Source: CAVPCZ01 sp963779225
GTDB lineage: Bacteria > Bacteroidota > Ignavibacteria > UBA10030 > UBA6906
Assembly (NCBI GenBank): GCA_963779225.1
Contig: CAVZWW010000001.1
Coordinates: forward strand, 992,001-1,056,000
Length of the DNA: 64,000 bases
Direction: 5' to 3'
The notes under the pieces were generated by a model. That model ran no database searches and was not told the DNA's origin. It saw nothing but the letters and a program-made list of their open reading frames with translations. Of the stretch, positions 46,877-55,948 are shown piece after piece. Within the stretch, counting starts at the first letter, position 1. Each line of letters starts with the position of its first letter. The translations under genes and the position numbers were made by a program.

Positions 46877-47158
46877 TTACAGCGTCAAACCTCCAAACCG
46901 GAACTCCAGCCGGTACTTCCCGTTGGTGTTCGATGGATATGGCTGCTTCATGGATGCGTTGAGGTTGTGCTGTCGCCACCATTCCTCAACCCGGCTCTTT
47001 GCCAGATCGATCAATACTCCGTCAATGGAGTGCAGCGATCGTATGAAGTTTGCATCGTTCACCGTTGGGACAGTGGTAGGACGCTGACCCTGTCCATTGA
47101 ACTTGTAGTAGCCGAACTCAAACCGGATGTCCGCCGCGGACGTATTCGGGGTTGCCAT
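46877..47158 (-). CDS. Small hypothetical protein
   Basis: 93 residues with a strong AAGGAGG site six bases before ATG 47158 on the minus strand, which is the main support. Sequence includes FEFGYYKFNGQGQRPTTVP and EEWWRQHNLNASMKQ and ends in a beta-like EFRFGGLTL. No signal peptide, membrane segment or recognised domain. Confidence 0.6.
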   Translation of the reverse strand: MATPNTSAADIRFEFGYYKFNGQGQRPTTVPTVNDANFIRSLHSIDGVLIDLAKSRVEEWWRQHNLNASMKQPYPSNTNGKYRLEFRFGGLTL

Positions 47159-47715
47159 GATGACCTCCTTGATGGTTGTGAGTATGAGATGGTAATGTGA
47201 ATCAGGTGGAAACGGATCTCAACGAAGTATCGAATCTCAACCCGCAAACCGGGCGGGCATATGCCTTCATGACAAGTCCACCTCCGGTTGGCAAAATATG
47301 TTTATGAAGTTTGCTGGAGGGTATTGGGGGAATTGAGCGGAAATCCAAGCAGGACAGCGGTTTCGGCTTACTTCAAGTGTTTGTATTCGATACGGTTATT
47401 GAGCGAACTTGATTTTGCTTGGACGGTGGGATAATTTCCATCAAATACATTGCGCGCTCTGATTCAATGGAGGAGTTGGTGCGCCGCCGAGTGTTTCTGT
47501 CCTGCCCGACGACACACACGTCGAGTCATATGGGAATCGGTGAGGAAAGAATGAACTTCGTCGAGAGGTGAGGAGAACTGTGCGTTGGAGAAGGAATGAG
47601 ACAGAGAGTATTCTATGTCAAGGCTCCCTAACTTGTGTATCAAGTGGAAATTGAGTACGTTCAAACCACCTAGAGACAGACAAGTGTATCTTCATTACCA
47701 TTCAAGGAGGCCGCA
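47159..47715. other. Intergenic region
   Basis: 557 bases between divergent small genes; nothing recognised apart from the two ribosome-binding sites at its edges. Confidence 0.4.
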
Positions 47716-47973
47716 ATGAGCCTAGCTGAATCCTTTGGTCAAACCGGTTTTGCCCGATTTGTGAACAGCCCTACCGGTCGTATCGCACGCATTCTCGTTG
47801 GTCTCATTCTCATCGGCTGGGGCTACTTTCAAAGTGTGGGGTCTGCAAGCATCATCCTCATCGTGATCGGTCTGGTGCCCTTGGCAGCCGGCGTCTTTCA
47901 CTTGTGTCTCATCAGCGCGTTGCTGGGTGGCCCGATAAGCGGCGCACGCATTGCCAAGAGCAGACCTCAGTAG
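47716..47973 (+). CDS. DUF2892-like small membrane protein
   Basis: 85 residues with AAGGAGG upstream. Two membrane segments (ARILVGLILIGWGYF and SIILIVIGLVPLAAGVFHLC) with the pattern NSPTGRIARILVG ... GLVPLAAGVFHLCLI typical of DUF2892/YgaP-type inner-membrane proteins. The conserved Cys after the second segment is present. Function unknown. Confidence 0.8.
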   Translation: MSLAESFGQTGFARFVNSPTGRIARILVGLILIGWGYFQSVGSASIILIVIGLVPLAAGVFHLCLISALLGGPISGARIAKSRPQ

Positions 47974-48311
47974 GATATGTACTCACTCTAATCTCTCAAG
48001 CGAGGTGTACTTCTGCCGACTGCAGGGAGGAGATTTTGTCCAATCGAAGAGGATGTTGGTCTTGCAGTGAGTGTAGCGAATTTTGCACATTGACAAGCGG
48101 GGTTGTATTGTAGTAGCTTTCGTAGTGCAGAGCGATAACCGAAACCTTCCGAAGACAACGATTCGTGAATGCCCCTGACACTCTGCTAAGGCCTCGGAAG
48201 GGCCTCCGGTTGGTGTTGGGGGCGTTCCGTTTCCAGCGGTGAGTAGGTGTAAACGGAACTGCTACCTGCGATAACATTCTTTCGTTCTATTCTCGTGCCC
48301 CCCCCCCTAAA
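47974..48311. other. Intergenic region
   Basis: 338 bases between the DUF2892-like gene and the tRNA-Asp terminator. A 10-C homopolymer lies at 48298-48307. No gene is supported. Confidence 0.4.
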
Positions 48312-48343
48312 GCAAAAATGCCCGAACCGTATCGATTCAGGCA
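48312..48343 (-). terminator. tRNA-Asp terminator
   Basis: On the minus strand an 8-bp stem (TGCCTGAA/TTCGGGCA, one G-U pair) is followed by TTTTTGC, starting a few bases after the tRNA. The same sequence recurs exactly at 20586 and in variant form at 1720 and 25803. Confidence 0.85.
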
Positions 48344-48350
48344 CTTCCTG

Positions 48351-48425
48351 CGGGGCGGACGGGACTCGAACCCGCGACCTCCTGCGTGACAGGCAGGCGC
48401 TCTAACCAAGCTGAGCTACCGCCCC
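48351..48425 (-). tRNA. tRNA-Asp (GTC)
   Basis: Complete cloverleaf on the minus strand: acceptor GGGGCGG/CCGCCCC with discriminator G, D stem GCTC/GAGC, anticodon stem CCTGC/GCAGG around loop CTGTCAC (anticodon GTC), T arm GCGGG-TTCGAGT-CCCGT. CCA is not encoded. The only intact tRNA in the window. Confidence 0.97.
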
Positions 48426-48587
48426 CCGATAAATCGTATCAATATACAAATCCAATCGAAAAATTGCAATATAAAAACTTCCGTCGCTCATTTCTCAAAC
48501 CTGCTGCCAGTGCGCTGGAACCGCTCAAGCGAGACGGGTGTTCCAGTTGTATCATACCCATGCGACAGAAAAACCAGAAACGAACCC

Positions 48588-49224
48588 ATGTCAAAGGCAA
48601 AAGAAGGCCTCCTGCTCACTGTTGCGACTCTCATGATGCTGGCATCCCCCGGAAACCAGACTATGGCCAGTGAAGAGCCGAAGTACACGGTCGTCCGGAC
48701 GGAAGGTCCATGCGAAGTACGCATCTATGAGCCCTACATCGTGGCGGAAACCGTTGTGACGGACGCCGATCTGGAGAGTGGGACAAGCGAAGGATTCCGC
48801 CGTCTGGCAGGTTTCATCTTCGGGGGAAACCGGACGAAGGAGTCCATTGCCATGACCACGCCGGTGACCACATCCACGCTCCGAGAAGATCGCCATGACT
48901 GCACCCGTTGAGACACACCGGCGGACTGAGGGGATGGTGATGAGGTTCATGATGCCCTCCAAGTATACCACGGAAACGCTGCCGGAGCCGGTCGACCCGA
49001 AGGTGGTGATCAGAAAGGTCCCCGGTCGAACCATGGCGGCGATAAGATTCTCCGGGAGCTGGAGCGAGGAGAGGTTTCAAGAACATACGGAGCAACTGCT
49101 GACCTGGCTGAAGGAACAAGGCCTTATTGCTACCGGCACGCCTGTGATCGCGCGGTATGACCCCCCGTGGACACCCTGGTTTATGAGGAGAAACGAAGTC
49201 CTCGTGGAACTCCAGGGAGGTTAA
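48588..49224 (+). pseudogene. SOUL-family haem-binding protein, one frameshift
   Basis: The first frame (48588 to ~48879) gives a signal peptide and the SOUL N-terminal half (EEPKYTVVRTEGPCEVRIYE, FRRLAGFIFGGN, SIAMTTPVTT). The second frame resumes at SEKIAMTAPVET and runs through GMVMRFMMPSKY and AAIRFSGSWSE to WFMRRNEVLVEL. One extra base near 48879 separates them; with it removed a normal ~212-residue exported SOUL protein results. Sequencing error or a recent mutation. Confidence 0.8.
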
Positions 49225-49256
49225 TCCCGGCGAGACCACGCTTGGAGGTGCGCGTT

Positions 49257-50111
49257 TTATGCCTTGATGAACGTCCCCGCCCGGTACTCCGCAAACGCCA
49301 CCCGCAATTCCTCTTCCGTGTTCATTACAATGGGCCCGTGCCAGGCGACCGGCTCGCCGATCGGCCGTCCGGCAATCAACAGAAACCGGAGCGCGGCGTT
49401 CCCCGCCTTCACGACAACGCGCTCCCCGTCACCGAAAAGAAGTAGATGACCCGCAGTGACACGGGACTTCTGCGCTTCATCGAAAAAACCCTCCCCCTCG
49501 AACACGTAGGCGAAACAGGTGTGGCCCGAAGGGACGGAATGATCGAAGGACCCTTGTGCGGGAATGGTAACATCCAGATACTGAGGATCAATGATGATGT
49601 CACGTACAGGACCCTTGATTCCTCCGACGGAGCCCGCAACAACTTTTACCCGCACTCCCCCCGATTGTACCACCTCCGGAATCTGGGCCGCCTTCAACTC
49701 CTGGTACCTCGGCTTCATCATCTTATGCGATCGCGGAAGGTTCGCCCAGAGCTGGAATCCCCACATCCCCCCCGAATCGTCCCCCTTAGGCATTTCCTGA
49801 TGAATAATGCCGCTGCCTGCAGTCATCCACTGGACATCACCGGAACCAATAACTCCCTTGTTTCCCAGGCTGTCGCCATGTTCAACATTCCCGCTGAGAA
49901 TATAGGTGATGGTTTCCATACCGCGATGAGGATGCCAGGGAAAGCCTCTTCTATAATCGTCAGGATCGTCGGAACCGAAATGGTCCAGCAAAAGGAACGG
50001 GTCAAATGATTCCTCCTGCCCGAACCCGAATACCCGCTGAAGGTGAACGCCGGCTCCTTCGATGGTCGGCGTCGTACGGGTGATTTTCCGGACCTCTCGC
50101 GTTTCGCTCAT
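49257..50111 (-). CDS. Pirin family protein
   Basis: 284 residues; the start at 50111 has GGAGG upstream on the minus strand. Cupin signature with metal ligands in FPWHPHRGMETITYILSG (two His, then the His/Glu further along), MTAGSGIIHQEMP, and a second cupin half ending RFLLIAGRPIGEPVAWHGP. Pirins are cytoplasmic metal-binding cupins, some with quercetinase activity, others regulatory. The role here is unassigned. Confidence 0.92.
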   Translation of the reverse strand: MSETREVRKITRTTPTIEGAGVHLQRVFGFGQEESFDPFLLLDHFGSDDPDDYRRGFPWHPHRGMETITYILSGNVEHGDSLGNKGVIGSGDVQWMTAGSGIIHQEMPKGDDSGGMWGFQLWANLPRSHKMMKPRYQELKAAQIPEVVQSGGVRVKVVAGSVGGIKGPVRDIIIDPQYLDVTIPAQGSFDHSVPSGHTCFAYVFEGEGFFDEAQKSRVTAGHLLLFGDGERVVVKAGNAALRFLLIAGRPIGEPVAWHGPIVMNTEEELRVAFAEYRAGTFIKA

Positions 50112-50311
50112 CTCGTGTCCTCCAATGTGATTTAAGAATGAACAAAAAATCCAGCCAAGTTGAAAGTACGTCCTCAATTGTGTAGATTACATAGACACTC
50201 TCCACCTCCACTCCATCCAACGGCTCTGTTGATACCATTGAGTCTTTTCTTCAAGCACCTCTCCGTCCGGTTCGCCCGGACGCAGAATACCATTTTCCGG
50301 AACATTCTCTC

Positions 50312-51442
50312 ATGAATACACCCGTCTCCGGTCTTCTCGAACTTGATGCCCGCGGCTACGGTTTCATCCGGCACATCTCAATGAAATTGGAACGCAGGGA
50401 GCATGACGTCCATGTGACAGCGCGTCAGATACGTGATAACAACCTCCGCGCAGGAGCTGTCCTGGAAGGTTTTTCGCGCAAAGGGAACAGCCCAAGCCCT
50501 GTTCTGGAAACGCTCAACAGCGTAAACGGCCTGCCGGTCGAACAATGGCGTAATCTTCAGGAGTTCTCTCAGTTTGAAGTGACTTCGCCGTTTGAATGGA
50601 TCCGGTGCGAGGGAGCGGACAGCACACCCGCAGGAAGGCTGGGCGTGCGCCCGTCACGTATAATAGACCTGTTCTGCCCGATCGGGAAGGGGCAGCGAGC
50701 CCTTATTGTTTCACCTCCCAAGGCCGGCAAGACGATGTTGATGCAACAGCTGGCACACGCCATCAGCCGTAATCACCCCGACGTTGCCCTGGCAGTCTTG
50801 CTGATCGATGAGCGCCCGGAAGAGGTGACGGATATGCGCCGCTCTATAAAAGGGGAGGTGTTCGCCAGTTCCAGCGACAGCGAGCGGGGTGAGCACGTGC
50901 GCCTGGCCCAGATTGTTCTGGAATATGCAAAAAGGAAAGTGGAGGTAGGAACGGACGTGGTGCTTCTTCTCGATTCGCTCACCCGTCTCGGGAGAGCGTT
51001 TAACATCCATCAGAAGAGCAGCGGCAGGACCATGTCCGGCGGCGTGGATGCCCGTGCTCTGGAGATACCAAAACGGATCTTCGGTGCGGCACGAAAGATC
51101 GAAGGGAAGGGGTCGCTCACGATTATCGCGACAGCGCTGATCGAGACGGGATCGCGTATGGACGACCTGATCTTTCAGGAGTTCAAGGGGACAGGCAACA
51201 TGGAGCTGGTGCTGGACCGGGACCTTGCGAACGAGAGGATTTTCCCCGCTATCAATCTGAACACATCCGGCACCCGGAGGGAGGAGTTGCTGTTCGGGCC
51301 TGCCGTGGACGCCCATCAAACGCTGCGGCGCGCAATCAGCCGCTTGTCCCCGCGTGAGGCAATGCTGTCTGTTTTCAAGATGCTTGAACGATACCCGACA
51401 AACGAGCAGCTTCTTGATAACGTCTCGCGGCTGCGGACATAA
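50312..51442 (+). CDS. rho: Transcription termination factor Rho (short form)
   Basis: 376 residues. Cold-shock-like RNA-binding domain at the start (LELDARGYGFIR ... VTARQIRDNNLRAGAVLEG), then the Rho ATPase: P-loop SPPKAGKTML, Walker B DVVLLLDSLTRLGRAFN, Q-loop VFASSSDSERGEHV and R-loop MSGGVDARAL, and the EFKGTGNMEL segment near the arginine finger. The ~45-residue N-terminal helical domain of canonical Rho (~420 residues) is absent. It may be the housekeeping Rho or a second copy. A hairpin follows the stop. Confidence 0.92.
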   Translation: MNTPVSGLLELDARGYGFIRHISMKLERREHDVHVTARQIRDNNLRAGAVLEGFSRKGNSPSPVLETLNSVNGLPVEQWRNLQEFSQFEVTSPFEWIRCEGADSTPAGRLGVRPSRIIDLFCPIGKGQRALIVSPPKAGKTMLMQQLAHAISRNHPDVALAVLLIDERPEEVTDMRRSIKGEVFASSSDSERGEHVRLAQIVLEYAKRKVEVGTDVVLLLDSLTRLGRAFNIHQKSSGRTMSGGVDARALEIPKRIFGAARKIEGKGSLTIIATALIETGSRMDDLIFQEFKGTGNMELVLDRDLANERIFPAINLNTSGTRREELLFGPAVDAHQTLRRAISRLSPREAMLSVFKMLERYPTNEQLLDNVSRLRT

Positions 51443-51449
51443 AAAGCGC

Positions 51450-51481
51450 CGGGGCGCCCGGTTGTCGACCGCGACGCCCCG
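51450..51481. terminator. Bidirectional terminator between rho and the convergent small gene
   Basis: CGGGGCG/CGCCCCG stem with an inner GGT-TGTCG-ACC pairing. On the minus strand it is followed by CTTTTT, so it can terminate the convergent gene at 51502 with a U-run and rho without one. Confidence 0.65.
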
Positions 51482-51501
51482 ATTTCAACACTCTTGTTCT
51501 T

Positions 51502-51879
51502 TTACAGTTTCAGAAGCAGGACAATGCCGATAGCCACGACAATGCCCAGCACAATGCTTATGGCGAGGGTTCCCTCATGCATCCCGAACTGTGTCCGGTA
51601 CGGATCAACGCCCGATTGACCATCGCTCTTGCGCTTTTCCACCCGGCGCTTGAATCGAATACGCGAGTCGTCGAATTTCTCCAGCATCTCCCACCCCGAT
51701 CGTGACTCCTCTTCACAGATCTGCCGGACGGTGTCCGGATTCTTGAACCGGCCGGACATTGAACGGACAATCTTGAATTCCCATCCATCCATATCCTGCG
51801 TGCCGTATCCAGTCATTTCCTGTTCCTCCTTTTCAAGCAAGCGGCGCTTCTTCGCAGCGGCAACGGCTGCTCCACTCAT
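51502..51879 (-). CDS. Conserved small protein with C-terminal membrane anchor
   Basis: 125 residues from ATG 51879 (GAGGAG upstream). The soluble part includes MTGYGTQDMDGWEFKIVRSM and CEEESRSGWEMLEKFDDSRI; the end is a single membrane helix (GTLAISIVLGIVVAIGIVLL). The DGWEFKI ... GWEMLEKFDD pattern is seen in short proteins of Ignavibacteria and related bacteria (recognised by memory, not searched). Function unknown. Confidence 0.7.
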   Translation of the reverse strand: MSGAAVAAAKKRRLLEKEEQEMTGYGTQDMDGWEFKIVRSMSGRFKNPDTVRQICEEESRSGWEMLEKFDDSRIRFKRRVEKRKSDGQSGVDPYRTQFGMHEGTLAISIVLGIVVAIGIVLLLKL

Positions 51880-52117
51880 GATTCGTCTCCTCAACAGACA
51901 ATTCTTCGGACTAACAGCATATACAGCACAATATACGGAGATTGCAGGCAATTGTTAGGTTTCCGTACTGAGGCAGGCATGCGATCTTGAGGGAGAGGAG
52001 GGGGGCAGAACACCGGAATTTATTCGAAAATAGGGGTTTCGGCCCCATTTGCCGCAAAGTTTTCATGCGGGTATGTCCGTGACTCAGAAGATTTCTGCCG
52101 CCGACGGATCTTTTTTC

Positions 52118-52145
52118 TTGACACGCACCCCCGAAATCCTATATT
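52118..52145 (+). promoter_or_regulatory. Sigma70-type promoter of the ilv operon
   Basis: TTGACA (52118-52123), a 16-base spacer and TATATT (52140-52145). A start site near 52152 would place the leader peptide start codon about 16 bases into the transcript. Confidence 0.7.
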
Positions 52146-52167
52146 GATATACACACATCGTTTACCA

Positions 52168-52302
52168 ATGGGACACTGCATCCATAGCGCCATCCGTCAG
52201 ACCTCCGGCTTGCACGCCGAAGGTCGTGGTTCTATTGTTTCCCTGTTGTCATACTTCCTGCTTCTGGATATCCTGCTTCTGGTACTGGGTCTTACTGCCT
52301 GA
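52168..52302 (+). CDS. Candidate ilv leader peptide (attenuator)
   Basis: 44 codons, too short to be an obvious gene, in the otherwise empty 280-base leader of ilvD. The last 22 residues (IVSLLSYFLLLDILLLVLGL plus TA) are 10 Leu, 2 Ile and 2 Val, so 14 of 22 are branched-chain amino acids, the products of the operon it precedes. The N-terminal half (MGHCIHSAIRQTSGLH) is unremarkable. No Shine-Dalgarno is obvious, which is common for this phylum. Stop codon at 52300-52302 is eight bases before the first arm of a pairing stem. Confidence 0.65.
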   Translation: MGHCIHSAIRQTSGLHAEGRGSIVSLLSYFLLLDILLLVLGLTA

Positions 52303-52309
52303 CCCTGAC

Positions 52310-52394
52310 GCCAGAGGCCGACCCGCACGCCGAATTAACACTCCCTACGATTCACCGGTAAAGCAAGGTTCGCCTCTGGCAGACTGAAATCTGC
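52310..52394 (+). promoter_or_regulatory. Alternative RNA hairpins downstream of the ilv leader peptide
   Basis: A 9-bp long-range stem GCCAGAGGC (52310-52318)/GCCTCTGGC (52372-52380) overlaps a local hairpin GCAGA/TCTGC (52379-52394) by two bases, so the two compete weakly. A third hairpin (ACCTCCGGC/GCCGAAGGT, 52201-52224) lies within the leader peptide. No U-run follows, so transcription termination is not proven; translation or Rho-dependent control is possible. Confidence 0.45.
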
Positions 52395-52428
52395 ATGTTA
52401 CTATTGATAAAGAGAAGGGTGAACCGTC

Positions 52429-54117
52429 ATGACTCCTGAGGGACCGCAAAAACGCCGGAGCAGTGCCATCACCGAAGGTGTGCAGCGCACTCCAAACCGT
52501 GCCATGCTCCGCGCGGTCGGGTTTGGCGACGACGATTTCCGTAAACCCATCGTCGGCGTGTCCAACGCCTATAGCAATCTTACTCCCTGCAACATGGGGC
52601 TCGGAGAACTGGCCGACCGGGCGATGGAGGCCTTGCGGAATGCCGGTGCCATGCCGCAGGTGTTCGGCACGATTACGGTAAGCGACGGGATATCCATGGG
52701 GACGCAGGGTATGAAGTACTCCCTGGTCTCACGCGAAATCATCGCGGATTCCATTGAAGCCGTCTGCGGTGCTCAGTGTATGGACGGCGTTATCGCTATC
52801 GGGGGCTGCGACAAGAACATGCCTGGTGCGATGATTGCCTTCGCCCGGCTGAATATCCCCGCAATATTTGTCTATGGCGGCACGATCAAACCGGGGCGGT
52901 ACAAGGACCGTGATCTCACGATCGTCAGTGCTTTCGAAGCCGTCGGACAATACAGCGCGCATCGTATCGACGAGGAGGAACTCCAGGCGGTGGAACGCAG
53001 TGCATGCCCCGGTGCCGGATCCTGTGGAGGTATGTTCACCGCCAATACGATGTCTTCGGCGATTGAAGCGATGGGGATGTCTCTCCCGTATTCCTCCACG
53101 ATGTCGGCTGAAGACGCCGAAAAGGCGGGCAGCGCCGCCACCTCCGCCGCTGTGCTTGTTCGCGCCATCGAACAACAGATCCTTCCGCGAGCCATCCTCA
53201 CGCGCAAAGCATTCCAAAATGCCATCGCAGTCACCATGGCGGTGGGGGGATCCACCAATTCGGTTCTTCATCTTCTGGCCATCGCCCACTCGGCCGGTGT
53301 GCCATTGACCATGGACGATTTTGAAGCCATGCGGAAACGCGTACCGGTCTTCTGCGATCTGAAACCCTCCGGACGATATGTGATCACCGAATTCCACCGG
53401 GCCGGCGGGGTGCCGCAGGTGATGCGCATCCTTCTGGACCACGGTGTGCTTCACGGCGATGCACTGACCATATCTGGACAGACCGTGCGGGAGGTGCTTG
53501 CCGCTGTGCCTTCGAAACCGCCGGCCGGGCAGGATGTTATCAGAACCTGGGAGGATCCCCTCTATACTCAGGGCCACCTCGCGATCCTGCGCGGCAATCT
53601 GGCAACCGAGGGGGCCGTGGCGAAGATCTCCGGCGTGAAAAAGCCGAAGATCACGGGGCCGGCCCGAGTCTTCGATTCCGAGGAGGTGTGCCTGACCGCG
53701 ATTCTGGCGGGAGGCGTGAAACCCGGCGACATTCTGGTGATCAGATATGAAGGGCCGAAAGGGGGACCCGGGATGCGGGAGATGCTTGCTCCGACTTCGG
53801 CGCTGATCGGCGCGGGCCTGGGCGACTCCGTCGGGTTGATCACCGACGGCCGGTTTTCCGGAGGCACATACGGGATGGTCGTCGGTCACGTTGCGCCGGA
53901 GGCGGCGGTGGGCGGAGCGATTGCGCTTGTTCAGGAACACGATACCATCACCATTGATGCGGAGACGCTCCAGCTCACGCTGCATGTCTCCGATACAGAG
54001 CTCGAACGCCGTCGCGCAGCCTGGACGCCTCCCCCGCCTGCGGCACGTACCGGTGTTCTCGCCAAATACGCACGGGTAGTCTCCAGCAGCAGTCTGGGCG
54101 CGGTCACGGATTTATAA
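52429..54117 (+). CDS. ilvD: Dihydroxy-acid dehydratase
   Basis: 562 residues, normal length. AAGGGTG precedes the ATG. Catalyses dehydration of 2,3-dihydroxy-3-methylbutanoate and its homologue, the third step of valine and isoleucine synthesis. Fe-S and Mg ligands are visible: SNLTPCNMGLGELAD, IGGCDKNMPGAM, CPGAGSCGGMFTANTM, plus LIGAGLGDSVGLITDGRFSG at the C-terminal half. First gene of an ilvD-ilvB-ilvN operon controlled by the leader at 52118-52394. Confidence 0.97.
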   Translation: MTPEGPQKRRSSAITEGVQRTPNRAMLRAVGFGDDDFRKPIVGVSNAYSNLTPCNMGLGELADRAMEALRNAGAMPQVFGTITVSDGISMGTQGMKYSLVSREIIADSIEAVCGAQCMDGVIAIGGCDKNMPGAMIAFARLNIPAIFVYGGTIKPGRYKDRDLTIVSAFEAVGQYSAHRIDEEELQAVERSACPGAGSCGGMFTANTMSSAIEAMGMSLPYSSTMSAEDAEKAGSAATSAAVLVRAIEQQILPRAILTRKAFQNAIAVTMAVGGSTNSVLHLLAIAHSAGVPLTMDDFEAMRKRVPVFCDLKPSGRYVITEFHRAGGVPQVMRILLDHGVLHGDALTISGQTVREVLAAVPSKPPAGQDVIRTWEDPLYTQGHLAILRGNLATEGAVAKISGVKKPKITGPARVFDSEEVCLTAILAGGVKPGDILVIRYEGPKGGPGMREMLAPTSALIGAGLGDSVGLITDGRFSGGTYGMVVGHVAPEAAVGGAIALVQEHDTITIDAETLQLTLHVSDTELERRRAAWTPPPPAARTGVLAKYARVVSSSSLGAVTDL

Positions 54118-54136
54118 CCACATACACGGAGAAGGT

Positions 54137-55948
54137 ATGGCACGACAGCCACGCAGCGACGAGGAATCCTCAACTGGCCCCATCATGACCGGGGCGGAGA
54201 TATTTGTCCGCTCGCTCATCGCCGAGCAGGTCGAGGTTGTGTTTGGCTATCCGGGAGGTGCGACGATCGGCGTGTACGATGTACTGCACGACATCTCCGA
54301 CATCAAGCACGTCCTGACCCGCCACGAGCAGGGGGCGACGCATGCCGCCGAAGGATATGCGAAAGCAACGGGGAAGCCCGGCGTCGTGCTCGTGACATCC
54401 GGTCCCGGCGCCACAAACACGGTGACCGGCATAGCCGATGCGTATTTGGATTCTCTTCCGCTGGTGGTATTCACCGGCCAGGTACCGCTGCGCCTGATCG
54501 GCAACGATGCCTTCCAGGAGGCGGATATTGTAGGGATCACCCGGCCGATCACCAAGCACAACTATCTTGTCCGGGATGTGAGTGAGCTGGCGCGCACCAT
54601 CAAGGAGGCGTTTTACATTGCCACGAGCGGCCGGCCGGGCCCGGTCCTGGTCGACCTTCCGAAAGATGTGATGGCACAGAAGGCACCGTTCAATTATCCC
54701 ACGTCGGTGCACGTGCGCAGCTACAATCCCACCTTCGAGGGAAACCTCAAACAGATCAAGAAGGCGGCGGACATGATCAATGCCGCGCAGCGCCCGGTAC
54801 TGTACGTGGGCGGGGGCGTGATCCTCGCGGATGCCGCATCGGAACTGACGGCCTTTGCGCGGAAGCTGGACTGTCCGGTGACGACCACGCTCCACGGCAT
54901 GGGGGCATTCCCGGAAAACGACCCGCTTGCCATGGGTATGCTCGGGATGCACGGGACGTGGTATTCGAACACCGCCGTGCATCACTGCGACGTGCTCATT
55001 GCTGTCGGTGCCCGCTTTGACGACCGCGTGACTGGAAATGTCGAAGCCTTTGCCGCGGAGGCGAAGATCATCCATATCGACATCGACCCATCGGCAATCA
55101 GTAAGAACGTGGCTGTGGACGTACCCATCGTCGGGGATGTGAAACGGGTGCTCAAGGCAATGCTGCCGATGGTGCAGCGGGTGGACACCGCGGACTGGCA
55201 GGCCCGAATCGGCGTGTGGAAGAACGAGCATCCGCTCCGGTATCAGTCGGGTCCTAAGATCAGGGCACAGCAGGTCATTCATGCACTCGGTGAGATCACC
55301 GGCGGAAAGGCCATTGTGGTCACCGACGTGGGTCAGCACCAGATGTGGGCCGCGCAATTTTTCCCTGGATACTTCCGCGTACGCATATCACGTCGGGCGG
55401 GCTCGGGACCATGGGCTTCTCGCTGCCGGCATCGATGGGTGCGGCTTTCGGCCGGTCCGACCTGCCCATCATTTCCATCAGCGGTGACGGGGGATTTCAG
55501 ATGAATTCCCAGGAACTCACCACGATCGTGCAACACCGGTCTGCCGATAAAGATCTTTGTCATCAATAATGGTTTTCTGGGCATGGTGCGCCAGTGGCAG
55601 GATCTGTTCTGGAGCAAACGGTATTCGCACGTGGAGCTGTCCAACCCCGATTTCGTGAAACTCGCCGAGGCTCATGGTTGTCCGGCCTTCCGGGCGACCG
55701 TCTCGTCTGAAGTGGAGGAGGTGATCACCCGGGCCATGGGGTACACCGACGGACCGGTGTTTGTCGAGTTTGTTGTGGCCCAGGAAGACAATGTCTACCC
55801 GATGATCCCCGCCGGGCAGACCGTGAATGAAATGCTGGACACGCCCCTGGATACCGGCGGTCAGGCCTCTCCCGTGATCACGATTCAGAAAGGTGTTCCC
55901 TCTCCATCCCGAAAGGAAGCCCATGTCGCCATCCCCGTCCGCCACTAA
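54137..55948 (+). pseudogene. ilvB: Acetolactate synthase large subunit, two compensating frameshifts
   Basis: Starts 19 bases after ilvD with GGAGAAGG upstream. ThDP-enzyme motifs: catalytic Glu in LTRHEQGATHAAEGYAKATG, FTGQVPL, and the GDGGFQMNSQELTTIVQHR ... INNGFLG ThDP-binding motif. The reading frame shifts near 55358-55362 (a 5-T run; one T too few) and back at about 55540 (an extra T after CACCGG), so the segment between is in another frame. With both corrected the product is a normal ~604-residue enzyme. The broken stretch is short and compensated, so a sequence error is likely. Confidence 0.9.

Noticed and set aside
52729..53985. 418-codon minus-strand frame opposite ilvD
   Set aside because: ilvD on the plus strand is complete and well conserved; the minus frame has histidine/arginine-rich shadow composition.
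54170..55357. 395-codon minus-strand frame opposite ilvB
   Set aside because: Lies entirely over conserved ilvB sequence and has no motif of its own.
55340..55545. Programmed frameshifting in ilvB
   Set aside because: Two opposite shifts at unrelated sequences, one in a homopolymer, fit error better than a recoding signal; ilvB is not known to use frameshifting.
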